A DNA stretch of 64,000 bases, taken from the NCBI RefSeq assembly GCF_014655295.1, contig NZ_BNBI01000003.1, positions 434,001 to 498,000 of the forward strand. Reading direction: 5' to 3'. The first letter of the stretch is position 1; every line of letters begins with the position of its first letter. This DNA comes from Streptomyces fumanus (GTDB lineage: Bacteria > Actinomycetota > Actinomycetes > Streptomycetales > Streptomycetaceae). A program made the translations under genes and the position numbers. Below the pieces are notes generated by a model that worked only from the letters and a program-made list of their open reading frames with translations, searched no databases and was not told the origin of the DNA. Shown in pieces: positions 34,052 through 42,206 of this stretch.

Positions 34052-35233
34052 GTGACCGCGCAAGAGCCGGGCGACACGCTGCTCCAGGAGTTCCTCGCCG
34101 ACCCGGAGCATCTGACGATGGACCTGTCCACCGTGGTGGCGCGCTGCGCCAAGGCGATGTGCCTCCAGCACGCCGTGGTCTACCTCACCGATCTGCAGCA
34201 GCGCCACCTCGTCCCGCACACCGACGTGGCCGCGTCGCTGCCCATCGACGGCTCGCTGGCGGGCTGGGCGTACCGCACCCAGTCGCTGCGGGTGGAGGAG
34301 GCCGAGACGGAGGGGGTGACCGCCTGGTTCCCGCTGCTGGACGGGGCCGAGCGGCTGGGGGTGCTGGCCGTGAACCAGACGGCGCTGACCGCGGGCTCGC
34401 TCACCCGGGGCCGGGCGCTGGCCTCGCTGCTGGCCATGCTGATCTCCTCCAAGCGGGCGTACGAGGACTCCTTCGTCCGGCGGACCCGCACCGAGAAGAT
34501 GCAGTTGCCCGCCGAGATGCTGCGGGCCTTCCTGCCGCCGCGCACCATCGGCAACGCCCAGGTGGTGTCGACGGCCGTGCTGGAACCGGCGTACGAGATC
34601 GGCGGTGACGCCTTCGACCACTCGCTCACCGAGACGGCGCTGCACACCACCGTGCTGGACGCCATGGGGCACGACCTGGCGTCCGGGCTGACCAGCGCGG
34701 TGTCGCTGGCCGCCTGCCGCAACGCCCGGCGCAGCGGTGCCGACCTGCCCGAGCTGGTGGAGTCCGTCGACCACGCGCTGGCCACCTGGCTGCCGGACAA
34801 GTTCTGCACCGCGGTCATCGCCCAGCTCGACCTGGCCACCGGGGTGCTGCGGTGGAGCAACTGCGGGCATCCGGCGCCGCTGCTGATCCGGGACGACCGG
34901 CTGCTCATCGACGCCCTGGAGCGCGAACCCGATCCGCCCATGGGCCTGCCCGCGAGGCTCGCCTCGCGGCCCCGGCAGATCCACGAGTACTCCCTGGAGC
35001 CGGGCGACCGGGTGCTGATGTACACCGACGGGATCACCGAGGCCCGCACCCGGGAGGCGAACCTGATGGGCCTGGAGCGGTTCGCGGACTACGTCATCCG
35101 GGCCACGGCCGGCGGCGAGCTGGCACCGGAGTCGCTGCGCCGGCTGATCCACTCGTTGCTGGACGCGCAGACCGACCGGCTGCGGGACGACGCGACGCTG
35201 CTGATGTTCGAGTGGCGGCCCCCGCTGCGCTGA
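34052..35233 (+). CDS. GAF domain plus PP2C/SpoIIE-type serine phosphatase
   Basis: The product has 393 residues. A GAF-like sensor region (about 20-150) precedes a PPM/SpoIIE phosphatase domain with YEIGGDAFDH, DAMGHDLAS and YTDGITEART, which hold the metal-binding Asp residues. In Streptomyces such proteins dephosphorylate anti-anti-sigma factors and release SigB-like sigma factors. One such sigma factor is encoded at 10.4 kb, but no link is shown. GTG 34052 has GGGGAG upstream. The cognate anti-sigma genes are not adjacent. Confidence 0.88.
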   Translation: MTAQEPGDTLLQEFLADPEHLTMDLSTVVARCAKAMCLQHAVVYLTDLQQRHLVPHTDVAASLPIDGSLAGWAYRTQSLRVEEAETEGVTAWFPLLDGAERLGVLAVNQTALTAGSLTRGRALASLLAMLISSKRAYEDSFVRRTRTEKMQLPAEMLRAFLPPRTIGNAQVVSTAVLEPAYEIGGDAFDHSLTETALHTTVLDAMGHDLASGLTSAVSLAACRNARRSGADLPELVESVDHALATWLPDKFCTAVIAQLDLATGVLRWSNCGHPAPLLIRDDRLLIDALEREPDPPMGLPARLASRPRQIHEYSLEPGDRVLMYTDGITEARTREANLMGLERFADYVIRATAGGELAPESLRRLIHSLLDAQTDRLRDDATLLMFEWRPPLR

Positions 35234-35251
35234 GCGGGGGCCGGGCGGGTC

Positions 35252-35551
35252 TCACACCGGGTGGCCGTGGTCGCGCAGCCACCGGTGGACGGTGTCCTTG
35301 TCGCCCGGGGTGATCCGGACGGGCGCGTCCACCCGGGGTCCCTCGTCCGCGTTGAAGGCGGTGTCGGTGACCCGGGCGGTGACCCAGGTGGCCAGGTCCT
35401 CGGCGGCCCGGCCGGACAGTGAGCCGTCCCGCCAGCCCGCGCGGGCCCGTTCGGCCGCGGTCCGGTCGTGCCGTTCGGTCTCCGCCAGCCAGGCCGTCAC
35501 GACCCGCTCGACGGTCGCGTCCCGGGCGTCCTGCTTCTCGTTGCTGTTCAT
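35252..35551 (-). CDS. Hypothetical acidic protein, 99 residues
   Basis: A soluble, charged protein with Glu/Arg-rich helices (DATVERVVTAWLAETERHDRTAAERARAGW) and a C-terminal KDTVHRWLRDHGHPV. No membrane segment, signal or cofactor motif is visible. ATG 35551 lacks a strong ribosome binding site; the open frame reaches 35665, but that extension is Pro/Arg-rich and unlike coding sequence. It converges on the phosphatase gene with an 18-base gap. Function unknown. Confidence 0.55.
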   Translation of the reverse strand: MNSNEKQDARDATVERVVTAWLAETERHDRTAAERARAGWRDGSLSGRAAEDLATWVTARVTDTAFNADEGPRVDAPVRITPGDKDTVHRWLRDHGHPV

Positions 35552-35682
35552 GCCGTCCGGGTGCCCACGGCGGCGCGATACGCCCCTCCCGGGCCGCCCG
35601 GGCCGTGTCGGCGGTGCCGTGCCGGGTACCCGCACAGCCACGATCGACCGGAACCACCGGGACACCGGGAAAGGGGACAGGA

Positions 35683-36366
35683 ATGACGCAGCCCGCCGAC
35701 GAGCACGCTCTCGACCCGCGCGCCGGCGTGTCCGAGCTACGTCCGGCGGGGGACGCCGTACTGGTGCCGGCCGCGGAGATCCGCGAGGAGGATCTGCCCG
35801 CCGACCGCAACCAGGCGATCCTCCAGGCGGCCAAGCAGGTCGGGGCGCTGCTGAAGAAGACCGGGCTGCCGTTCGCGCTCGCGGGCAGCGTCGCGGTGTA
35901 CGCGCACGGCGGCACCCAGAACCTCCAGCACGACGTGGACTTCTGCATCCGGCCGCAGGACGCCGACGCGGTGGCCGGGGCGCTGGCGGAGGCGGGCCTG
36001 ACCGTCTACACGCCGCCGGAGGACTGGCTGCTGAAGGCCACCTGCCTCGGCCAGCAGGTCGACCTGATCTTCGAGCTGGCGCACGAGCCGGTCAGCACCG
36101 AACTCCTGGACCGTGCCGAGGAGCTGTCCGTCGACTCGGTGCTGATGCCGGTGCTGTCGCCGACCGATCTGCTGGGCGGCCTGCTCGCGGCCTTCTCCGA
36201 GCACCACTGCGACTTCGGCGCGGTCCTGCCGATCGCCCGCACCCTGCGGGAGAAGATCGACTGGGACGCGCTGCGCCGCGCCCGCGGGGACGAGCCGATG
36301 CCCGCCGCCTTCTTCTACATCCTGGAACGGCTGGAGATCGTTCCGCCGAAGGAGGACCACTCATGA
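35683..36366 (+). CDS. Nucleotidyltransferase-fold protein, first gene of a three-gene operon
   Basis: The product has 227 residues. AGSVAVYAHGGTQNLQHDVDFCI (about residues 67-89) carries the GS motif and the DxD metal-binding pair of the minimal nucleotidyltransferase fold. A second, substrate-side helix bundle follows. Such proteins transfer nucleotides to small molecules or proteins; the target here is unknown. AAGGGG precedes ATG 35683. The stop overlaps the start of a BON-like gene (ATGA), which in turn overlaps a metallophosphoesterase gene. Confidence 0.75.
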   Translation: MTQPADEHALDPRAGVSELRPAGDAVLVPAAEIREEDLPADRNQAILQAAKQVGALLKKTGLPFALAGSVAVYAHGGTQNLQHDVDFCIRPQDADAVAGALAEAGLTVYTPPEDWLLKATCLGQQVDLIFELAHEPVSTELLDRAEELSVDSVLMPVLSPTDLLGGLLAAFSEHHCDFGAVLPIARTLREKIDWDALRRARGDEPMPAAFFYILERLEIVPPKEDHS

Positions 36367-36638
36367 GCGACCCCGTCGCACCCCGGGAAGGCACCGGCGG
36401 GAACGTCGAGTACCGCGTCGCCCACCTGCACGACCGGCTCGCCGCCGAGGAACTGGGCGAACTCGGCGTCCGGGCGGAGATCCGGGCCGGGGCGATCGCG
36501 GTCACCGGCACCGTGCCGTCGGCGCAGTGCCGCGAGACACTGCTGCGCGTCGTCCGGGAGGAGCTGACCGGGCTGACCGTGCACACGGACATCGTGGTCG
36601 CCGCGACCACCGGCCCCGACCACGCGGAGGAGCTGTGA
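36363..36638 (+). CDS. BON-like small protein, middle gene of the operon
   Basis: The product has 91 residues. EYRVAHLHDRLAAEELGELGVRAEIRAGAIAVTGTVPSAQCRETLLRVV matches a BON-type alpha-beta module, in which a helix is followed by a strand pair carrying a V-x-L/V-x-G-x-V motif. BON domains usually bind membranes or ligands. No signal peptide is visible, so this copy is cytoplasmic. It overlaps both neighbours by four bases, so the three proteins are probably made in fixed proportion. Confidence 0.65.
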   Translation: MSDPVAPREGTGGNVEYRVAHLHDRLAAEELGELGVRAEIRAGAIAVTGTVPSAQCRETLLRVVREELTGLTVHTDIVVAATTGPDHAEEL

Positions 36639-37366
36639 ACATGCGCGTCGCCGCCGTCGGTGACATCCACATGGGGGCGGACAGCCAGGGCCTGCTGCGG
36701 CCCGCCTTCGAGACCCTGGACGACTGTGCCGACCTGCTGCTGCTCGCCGGTGACCTGACCCGGCACGGCACCCCGGCGGAGGCCGAGGTGGTGGCCCGGG
36801 AGGTACGGGACCTGCCGGTGCCGGTGGTGGCCGTGCTCGGCAACCACGACCACCACGACGAACGGCCCGAGGAGGTCACCGCGATCCTCCAGGACGCCGG
36901 GGTGACGGTCCTGGAGGGCACGGCGACGGTCGTCGAGTGCGCCGGGGCCCGGGTGGGCATCGCCGGGACGAAGGGGTTCGGCGGCGGGTTCGTCGGGCGC
37001 AGCGCCGGGGAGTTCGGCGAGCCGGTGATGAAGGAGTTCGTCCGCACCACGCGGCGCAGCGCCGACTCGCTGTGCGCCGCGCTGAAGGACCTCGACGGGC
37101 AGGACTGCGCGGCGCGGATCGCGCTGACGCACTTCTCCCCCGTCGCCGACACCCTCGCGGGCGAGCCGCCGGAGATCCACCCGTTCCTCGGCAGCTATCT
37201 GCTGGCCGAGGCCATCGACACGGCCGGCGCGGACCTCGCGATCCACGGCCACGCCCACCTGGGCTCCGAGCACGGCATGACGGCCGGCGGGGTCCGGGTG
37301 CGCAACGTGGCCCAGCCGGTGATCCGGCGGGCGTTCAACGTCTACCACCTGGGCGGTGAGGGCTGA
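36635..37366 (+). CDS. Calcineurin-like metallophosphoesterase
   Basis: The product has 243 residues. All family motifs are present: GDIH (Asp/His), AGDLTRHG, GNHDHHD and, at the C-terminus, HGHAHLG. These ligands bind two metals and cleave phosphoesters or cyclic nucleotides. GTG 36635 overlaps the preceding stop (GTGA) and has GGAGG four bases upstream; ATG 36641 is an alternative. Pairing with a nucleotidyltransferase suggests making and removing a nucleotide mark, but that is inference. Confidence 0.88.
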   Translation: MNMRVAAVGDIHMGADSQGLLRPAFETLDDCADLLLLAGDLTRHGTPAEAEVVAREVRDLPVPVVAVLGNHDHHDERPEEVTAILQDAGVTVLEGTATVVECAGARVGIAGTKGFGGGFVGRSAGEFGEPVMKEFVRTTRRSADSLCAALKDLDGQDCAARIALTHFSPVADTLAGEPPEIHPFLGSYLLAEAIDTAGADLAIHGHAHLGSEHGMTAGGVRVRNVAQPVIRRAFNVYHLGGEG

Positions 37367-37381
37367 CCGCCCGCGCGGCGC

Positions 37382-38014
37382 CTACTCCACGGCGGTGGCC
37401 CGTCCGAGGGTGGTGACCTCGGACGGGTACCGCGCGACCGGTATCTCCCGGAAGCCGAGCCGGTCGTAGAAGGCCCGGGCGGAGGTGTTGGCCGTGGACA
37501 TCACCAGGTGGACGCGGGGCACCCCGCGCTCGTGCAGGGCCTTGAGGAACCGGTGCATGAGGGCCCGGCCGTGCCCCTTGCCCTGCCACTCGGGCAGCAG
37601 GTCGATGTGCAGATGGGCCGGGTGGTCGGCGAGCTCCGGGGCGATCATGCGCTCGGGGTCGTGCAGCAGCCCCGCCATCGTCTCGTCGGGGCCGGCCGGC
37701 GGGCCCTCGGGCGCCGGGTAGCGGCCGGCGACCCGAGGCAGCCAGCGGGTACGGAACTCGGTGACGAAGCGCGGGGTGTCGGCGGTGCCCAGGATGTAGC
37801 CGACCGCGCGGCCGGTGCCGTCGTCCAGCACGAAGGCCAGCTCGGGCTCCAGGTGCACGTACGGGGCGGCGAAGATCGCGGGCAGGATGCCCGGGTCCCG
37901 GTAGACGGGCCGGGCGTCCAGGCCGTTGTGGGCGGTGCGGACGCAGATGTCGTCCAGGGCCTCGGCGTCCTCGGGACGGTACGGGCGTACGGTGGCGGTC
38001 GCAGACGTGGTCAC
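37382..38014 (-). CDS. GNAT-family N-acetyltransferase
   Basis: The product has 210 residues. The acetyl-CoA loop is LLPEWQGKGHGRALMHRFLKAL (about residues 140-161), and the fold ends with the ANTSARAFYDRLGF motif. A Pro-rich insert precedes the binding loop. The acceptor is unknown. GTG 38014 lacks a ribosome binding site; GATACT lies seven to twelve bases upstream and could be a -10 box, so the message may be leaderless. It converges on the metallophosphoesterase gene. Confidence 0.85.
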   Translation of the reverse strand: MTTSATATVRPYRPEDAEALDDICVRTAHNGLDARPVYRDPGILPAIFAAPYVHLEPELAFVLDDGTGRAVGYILGTADTPRFVTEFRTRWLPRVAGRYPAPEGPPAGPDETMAGLLHDPERMIAPELADHPAHLHIDLLPEWQGKGHGRALMHRFLKALHERGVPRVHLVMSTANTSARAFYDRLGFREIPVARYPSEVTTLGRATAVE

Positions 38015-38246
38015 CGCAGTATCGTGCCTGCTCTGGGAACGTACCCACAATGCCTTTCCGCCACCGGCCGCGCGGCGGGTACGGGCCCGGGGCCGGCGGC
38101 CGGGCGGAGCGTCCGGCCGGAGCCGGCTCGGGAGCCGTGCGGCGGCATTCCGCCGCCGCACGGGTGGCGTGCCGAATGGCGGCGGCCCGGTGGGGAACCC
38201 GGCGGTCAGCGAAAGGCGCGACCCCTGAGCCGTCTGGAGAAACACC

Positions 38247-38780
38247 ATGAGTCTTCTGCGCGTGGCCGGCCGTCCGATGCTCGCCTCGATGTTCATCGCC
38301 GGCGGTCTGCACTCCTACCGCCGCCCCCAGGACGTGGCCCCGGCGGCCGAGCCCGTCGTCCGTCCGCTGGCCGAACGGGTCTCCGCGCTGCCGGACGGCA
38401 CCGAGCAGTTGGTGAAGATCAACGGTGCGGTGCAGGTGGTGGGCGGTGTGCTGCTGGGCATCGGACGCTTCCCGCGGCTGTCCGCGCTCGCCATCGCGGC
38501 GACGGTGGTGCCCACCACCCTCGCCGCGCACCGCTTCTGGGAGGCGGAGGACCCGGGCGAGCGCGCCCAGCAGCGCATCCAGTTCCTGAAGAACCTGTCC
38601 ATGCTCGGCGGCCTGCTGATCGCGGCCGACGACACCGGCAGCGCGCCCTCGGTGCTGTGGCGCGGCCGGCACGCCGCGCACGAGCTGCGGCGCGACGCCC
38701 GTCTGGTACGGCGTTCGGTCCGGGCGACGGCGCGGCCGGCGACCGCCGCCGGGAGCGTACGGGCGAAGCTCGCCCACTGA
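38247..38780 (+). CDS. DoxX-family membrane protein
   Basis: The product has 177 residues. RPMLASMFIAGGLHSYRRPQ at the N-terminus, NGAVQVVGGVLLGIGRFPRLSALAIAATVVP and HRFWEAEDPGERAQQRIQFLKNLSMLGGLLI are the DoxX helices and loop. The tail of about 45 residues is basic and cytoplasmic. DoxX proteins act in membrane redox or detoxification, without one defined reaction. GGAG sits about nine bases before ATG 38247. It diverges from the GNAT gene. Confidence 0.88.
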   Translation: MSLLRVAGRPMLASMFIAGGLHSYRRPQDVAPAAEPVVRPLAERVSALPDGTEQLVKINGAVQVVGGVLLGIGRFPRLSALAIAATVVPTTLAAHRFWEAEDPGERAQQRIQFLKNLSMLGGLLIAADDTGSAPSVLWRGRHAAHELRRDARLVRRSVRATARPATAAGSVRAKLAH

Positions 38781-38823
38781 CCCGCCCTCCGGTGTGGACC
38801 TGCCCGTGCCGTGGCCCCGGTGG

Positions 38824-40197
38824 TCACGGCACCGGCGTGTCCGGGGTGCCGGGGGTGCCGGGGTCGCACAGCAGGTCCAGGGCGAGGGCGGCGGTCCAGG
38901 AGAAGTGGCGGGCGCCTCGCGGGGTGCCGGTGACGGGGTCGACGTACTCGGCGAACGCGGTGCGCCCGGCCTCGGTGAGCACGGCACGCCGCAGGCGCTC
39001 GGCGTCGGTGTCCAGACGGTGGGTGCGCAGGCCCCGCTGGATCAGCCAGGCGGTGTTGAACCAGGCGGGGCCGCGCCAGTAGCGCTGCGGGTCGAAGGCG
39101 GGGCCGGTGAGGTCGTAGCTGGGGACCAGCCCGGTGGCCGGGGCGCGGAAGCCGGGGCCCGTGAGGGTGGCGCGCAGCGCGGCGGCGACGCCGGCCGGCA
39201 GGTGCGGGACGATCAGCGGGACCAGGCCGGTGACCGCGCGTTCGGGGACGAGGGTGTCGGTGCGCAGGTCGCGGGCGCGGAAGAGACCGGCGTCGGCGTC
39301 CCACAGGCGGGTCACCAGGTGCCGGGTGAGCGCGTCGGCGCGGGCGGTGTGCGGGGTGCCGTCGCGGCCGAGGGCGCGGGCGGTGGCGGCGAGGGCGTGC
39401 TCGCCGGCGATCAGCAGGGCGTTGAAGCAGGGGTCCTCCAGGGCGAACCCGTGGGCCGCCCGCCGGTCGTCGTAGCCGGCCTCGCGGTAGTCGGCGGCGA
39501 GGCGGACGTAGCGCCCGTAGTCGAGGTCGGTGGGCCGGTCGGCGGCCCGGCCGTGGGCCAGGTCGGCGCGGCGGAAGGCGTCCGGCGGGGCGGGCTCGAC
39601 GCGGGCGAGGGCGCGGTCCCAGCAGGGGCTGTTGTCGGTGCCGGGCTCCCAGGGGTGGACGACCGCCGCGAGGCCCCCGCCGCCCAGGTCGCGGCGGGTG
39701 AGGAGGTAGTCGTGCCAGGCGGTGAGCCGGGGGTAGAGCCGGGCGAGGAAGCCCCGGCGGCGGGACCGGTCGGGGTCCGCCCGGTGCACCAGCCAGGCGG
39801 CCAGGGCGTGCACGGGCGGCTGGACGATGCCGGAGGTCTCCGGGGCGGGGGGCGCGCCCGCCGGGTGGCCGGCCCGGGAGGACCGCCAGAAGCCGGGGCC
39901 CGGAAAGTAGGCGTCCTCGGGGACGGCGGGGTTGAAGACGATGTGCGGGACCCGGCCGTCGGCCCACTGGGCGGCGAACAGCGACTCCAGTTCGCGCTGG
40001 GCGCGGCGGACCGAGAGGTGGCGCAGGCCGATGGCGACGAACGCCGAGTCCCAGCTCCACTGGTGGGGGTAGAGGGTGCGGGAGGGCACGGTGGAGGCGC
40101 CGGTCCAGTTGCCGAGGAGGACCCCGGTGGCGCCCCGCCGCAGGGCCTGGTCCGTGCCGGGTGCGGGCCGGACCGGCCGGTCGGCGAGCGAGGTCAC
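38824..40197 (-). CDS. GH63/MGH1-like glucosidase
   Basis: The product has 457 residues. YPHQWSWDSAFVAIGLRHL carries the likely catalytic acid Asp of the (alpha/alpha)6 barrel. HPWEPGTDNSPCWD and YWRGPAWFNTAWLIQRGL match bacterial GH63-related enzymes, which hydrolyse mannosylglycerate, glucosylglycerate or similar compatible solutes. GTG 40197 has GGGAGG eight bases upstream and overlaps the stop of a 47-codon frame (GTGA). A strong promoter lies at 40377-40404. No signal peptide is visible, so it acts in the cytoplasm. Confidence 0.8.
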   Translation of the reverse strand: MTSLADRPVRPAPGTDQALRRGATGVLLGNWTGASTVPSRTLYPHQWSWDSAFVAIGLRHLSVRRAQRELESLFAAQWADGRVPHIVFNPAVPEDAYFPGPGFWRSSRAGHPAGAPPAPETSGIVQPPVHALAAWLVHRADPDRSRRRGFLARLYPRLTAWHDYLLTRRDLGGGGLAAVVHPWEPGTDNSPCWDRALARVEPAPPDAFRRADLAHGRAADRPTDLDYGRYVRLAADYREAGYDDRRAAHGFALEDPCFNALLIAGEHALAATARALGRDGTPHTARADALTRHLVTRLWDADAGLFRARDLRTDTLVPERAVTGLVPLIVPHLPAGVAAALRATLTGPGFRAPATGLVPSYDLTGPAFDPQRYWRGPAWFNTAWLIQRGLRTHRLDTDAERLRRAVLTEAGRTAFAEYVDPVTGTPRGARHFSWTAALALDLLCDPGTPGTPDTPVP

Positions 40198-40337
40198 GCG
40201 CCGGACCTCCCGGGAGGAAGGGCCGGGTCGCCCGACTCGCGTGCCGGGCCGGGCGGTTGGGCGGACGGCGGTACGGCATCGCCGGGCTCGGCGGCCTCCG
40301 TCCGGCGGGGGCCGGTGAAGGGGACGACGCGTTCCAC
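40194..40337 (-). CDS. Possible 47-residue leader/small protein coupled to the glucosidase gene
   Basis: The frame runs from GTG 40337 (GGAG about eight bases upstream) to a TGA overlapping the glucosidase start (GTGA). The third codon position is strongly G/C, as in neighbouring genes. The product, starting VERVVPFTGPRRTEAAEPG, is rich in Pro, Gly and Arg, with no known domain. It would be the first frame on the transcript from the promoter at 40377-40404. The alternative is that it is just a structured leader. Confidence 0.4.
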   Translation of the reverse strand: MERVVPFTGPRRTEAAEPGDAVPPSAQPPGPARESGDPALPPGRSGA

Positions 40338-40376
40338 GGATGGCTCCGGAAGGGGGATGCGGGTGCGGTTGCGTCG

Positions 40377-40404
40377 ACAATAGCCCTTACTTATGTCGTG
40401 TCAA
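40377..40404 (-). promoter_or_regulatory. Consensus vegetative promoter for the glucosidase transcript
   Basis: On the minus strand, TTGACA (40404-40399) and TATTGT (40382-40377) are separated by 16 bases. This is the best -35/-10 pair I see in the window. Transcription would start near 40370 and read the 47-codon frame, then the glucosidase gene. Confidence 0.65.
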
Positions 40405-40559
40405 CACGCAAAACTGATGCGGTGATGTCTGATGAGTAGGCGTAAGCGGCACGGAAGCACCCGTACGGGGGACCCGGCCCGCGTTAGCCCGCCGGGGCCC
40501 GGGAAACCCGATGGTCGTGGCGCACGACTCGGCGTCACGAGCCGCGCGGAGGTGAGGAC

Positions 40560-41123
40560 ATGGGACACGGCGGAAACGTCATCGACGAACTGACGACCGA
40601 TCACCGAGAGGTCGCGGAACTCTTCGGGAAGATCGAGGCGCTGCCGTCCGGCCACAAGGACCGCAAGCTGTACGCGGATCAGGTCACGATGGAACTGGTC
40701 CGGCACTCGGTGGCCGAGGAGGCGTACCTGTACCCGGCCGTGCGCCGGCACGTGCCGGGCGGGGACGCCATCGCGGACAAGGAGCTGGAGGAGCACGCCG
40801 AGGCCGAGCAGCTCATGAAGGACCTGGAGCGGCACGCGCCGGACGACCCCGAGTTCGACCGGCTGGTCACCCGGCTGATGCGGGAGATCCGGGCGCACAT
40901 CGCCGACGAGGAGGGCAACCTCTTCCCCCGGCTGCGGGAGGCGTGCTCGCCGGAGGCGCTCGACGAACTGGGCGACAAGGTCCGGCAGGCCAAGAAGACG
41001 GCCCCGACCCGGCCGCATCCGGCGGCCCCGGACAAGCCGCCGATGAACAAGATCCTGGCACCCGGCGCCGGCCTGGTCGACCGGGTCCGCGACGCGCTGA
41101 CGGGACGCGGCAAGCCGGAGTGA
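40560..41123 (+). CDS. Hemerythrin-domain protein
   Basis: The product has 187 residues. Helices carrying LTTDHREV, VRHSVAEEAYLYPAV, EHAEAEQLM and IRAHIADEEGNLFPRL give the His and Glu ligands of a hemerythrin-like di-iron four-helix bundle. Members sense or carry oxygen or nitric oxide. GGAGG lies eight bases before ATG 40560. The C-terminal 50 residues are Pro- and Lys-rich and probably disordered. A strong terminator follows. Confidence 0.9.
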   Translation: MGHGGNVIDELTTDHREVAELFGKIEALPSGHKDRKLYADQVTMELVRHSVAEEAYLYPAVRRHVPGGDAIADKELEEHAEAEQLMKDLERHAPDDPEFDRLVTRLMREIRAHIADEEGNLFPRLREACSPEALDELGDKVRQAKKTAPTRPHPAAPDKPPMNKILAPGAGLVDRVRDALTGRGKPE

Positions 41124-41144
41124 GCCGCCGCCGGTACCGGTACA

Positions 41145-41174
41145 GGGGCCCGCCGCATGACAGCGGCGGGCCCC
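41145..41174. terminator. Strong hairpin terminator between hemerythrin and GT9 genes
   Basis: GGGGCCCGCCGC (41145-41156) pairs perfectly with GCGGCGGGCCCC (41163-41174) over a six-base loop and is followed by TTGTCGT. It lies 22 bases after the hemerythrin stop and may also stop the convergent GT9 transcript. Confidence 0.75.
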
Positions 41175-41246
41175 TTGTCGTGGGGCGACGAGGAGCGCCG
41201 CGACGGGGTCGGGGGCGTCGCGCGCCGCTCCCGTACGTGCGCGGGA

Positions 41247-42206
41247 TCAGCCGCGTGTGCCCAGCAGCGCCGCCACCGCCCCCGTCACCTCGTCGGGGTC
41301 GGGCCCGTCCGGCCCCGTCGTGGGGGCGCCGGTGAGGACCGCCGTGGGCACGCGGTACGTGTGGGGGGCCGGGGTGGTGAGGGAGACGACCGGGGTGCCG
41401 ACCGCGTCGGCCAGGTGGGCGGGGCCGGCCGAGGCGGTGACGACGGCGTCGGCGGCGCGCAGCACCCCGGCGAGTGCCTTGGCGGTGGTCCGTCCGCCGA
41501 GGTCGACGGCGATGTCGCCGCTGACCCGCCGGGTCAGGTCCGTCTCGTCGGGTCCGCCGGTGACGACGACGCGGTGTCCGGCGTCGCAGAGCCGGGCGAC
41601 CAGCGCCGCGCCCCGCTCGGCGGCCCAGGCGCGGCCGGGCTCGCCGGCGCCGGGGTGGACGACGACGTACGGGCCGTTGCCGGTCAGGGCGGCGGTGTCG
41701 GGGGCGGGCCGGACCCGGAGCCGTCCGTCGTCCCCGGCGCGCAGCCCGAATCCCATGGCGACCGCGGCGTCCAGGGCCCCCGCCGCGTCCGGGCCGCCGT
41801 CGGCGGGGTCCGCGCCGGGGCCGATGTGCCGGACCCGGGCCGTGCGCAGAAGGCGGGCCGGGGGCAGCGGGCCGTCCGGGTCGGGGCCGATGTGCCGCAC
41901 CCGGGCCGTGCGCAGGAGGCGGGCCGCGGGCGGCAGGCCGTCCGGGTCGGGGCCGAGGACGAGGGCGACGTCGTACGCCTCCTGCCGGAGCCGCCGGACC
42001 AGGCCGGCCGCCGGGGACTCGGTGCCGTCGCGGGTGTCGTCCCAGACCACCACGTCGTCGACGTGCGGCAGCAGCTTGGCGGCGGGGGCGCCCCGGGCGC
42101 CGCAGAGCATGGTGACCCGGCCCGCGCGGGTGGCCACCGCCCGGACCGCCGGGCCGGCCAGCAGGACCTCGCCGAATCCGCCCGGGTGGGCGACGAGCGC
42201 CTTCAT
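41247..42206 (-). CDS. Glycosyltransferase family 9-like protein
   Basis: The product has 319 residues. KALVAHPGGFGEVLLAGPAVRAVA at the N-terminus, YVVVHPGAGEPGRAW and TASAGPAHLADAVGTPVVSL in the C-lobe match GT9 (heptosyltransferase-like, GT-B fold) proteins of actinobacteria. It should add a sugar to a glycan or small molecule. A 22-residue segment around LLRTARVRHIGP is present twice in tandem. ATG 42206 overlaps the stop of the epimerase gene (ATGA), so the two are coupled. GT9 with a sugar-nucleotide epimerase suggests a short glycan pathway. Confidence 0.85.
   Translation of the reverse strand: MKALVAHPGGFGEVLLAGPAVRAVATRAGRVTMLCGARGAPAAKLLPHVDDVVVWDDTRDGTESPAAGLVRRLRQEAYDVALVLGPDPDGLPPAARLLRTARVRHIGPDPDGPLPPARLLRTARVRHIGPGADPADGGPDAAGALDAAVAMGFGLRAGDDGRLRVRPAPDTAALTGNGPYVVVHPGAGEPGRAWAAERGAALVARLCDAGHRVVVTGGPDETDLTRRVSGDIAVDLGGRTTAKALAGVLRAADAVVTASAGPAHLADAVGTPVVSLTTPAPHTYRVPTAVLTGAPTTGPDGPDPDEVTGAVAALLGTRG
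41823..41954. repeat. In-frame 66-bp tandem duplication inside the GT9 gene
   Basis: Two copies (41823-41888 and 41889-41954) share most bases, including GATGTGCCG at the start of each. Each encodes 22 residues around ARLLRTARVRHIGP, so the frame is kept. Confidence 0.85.
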
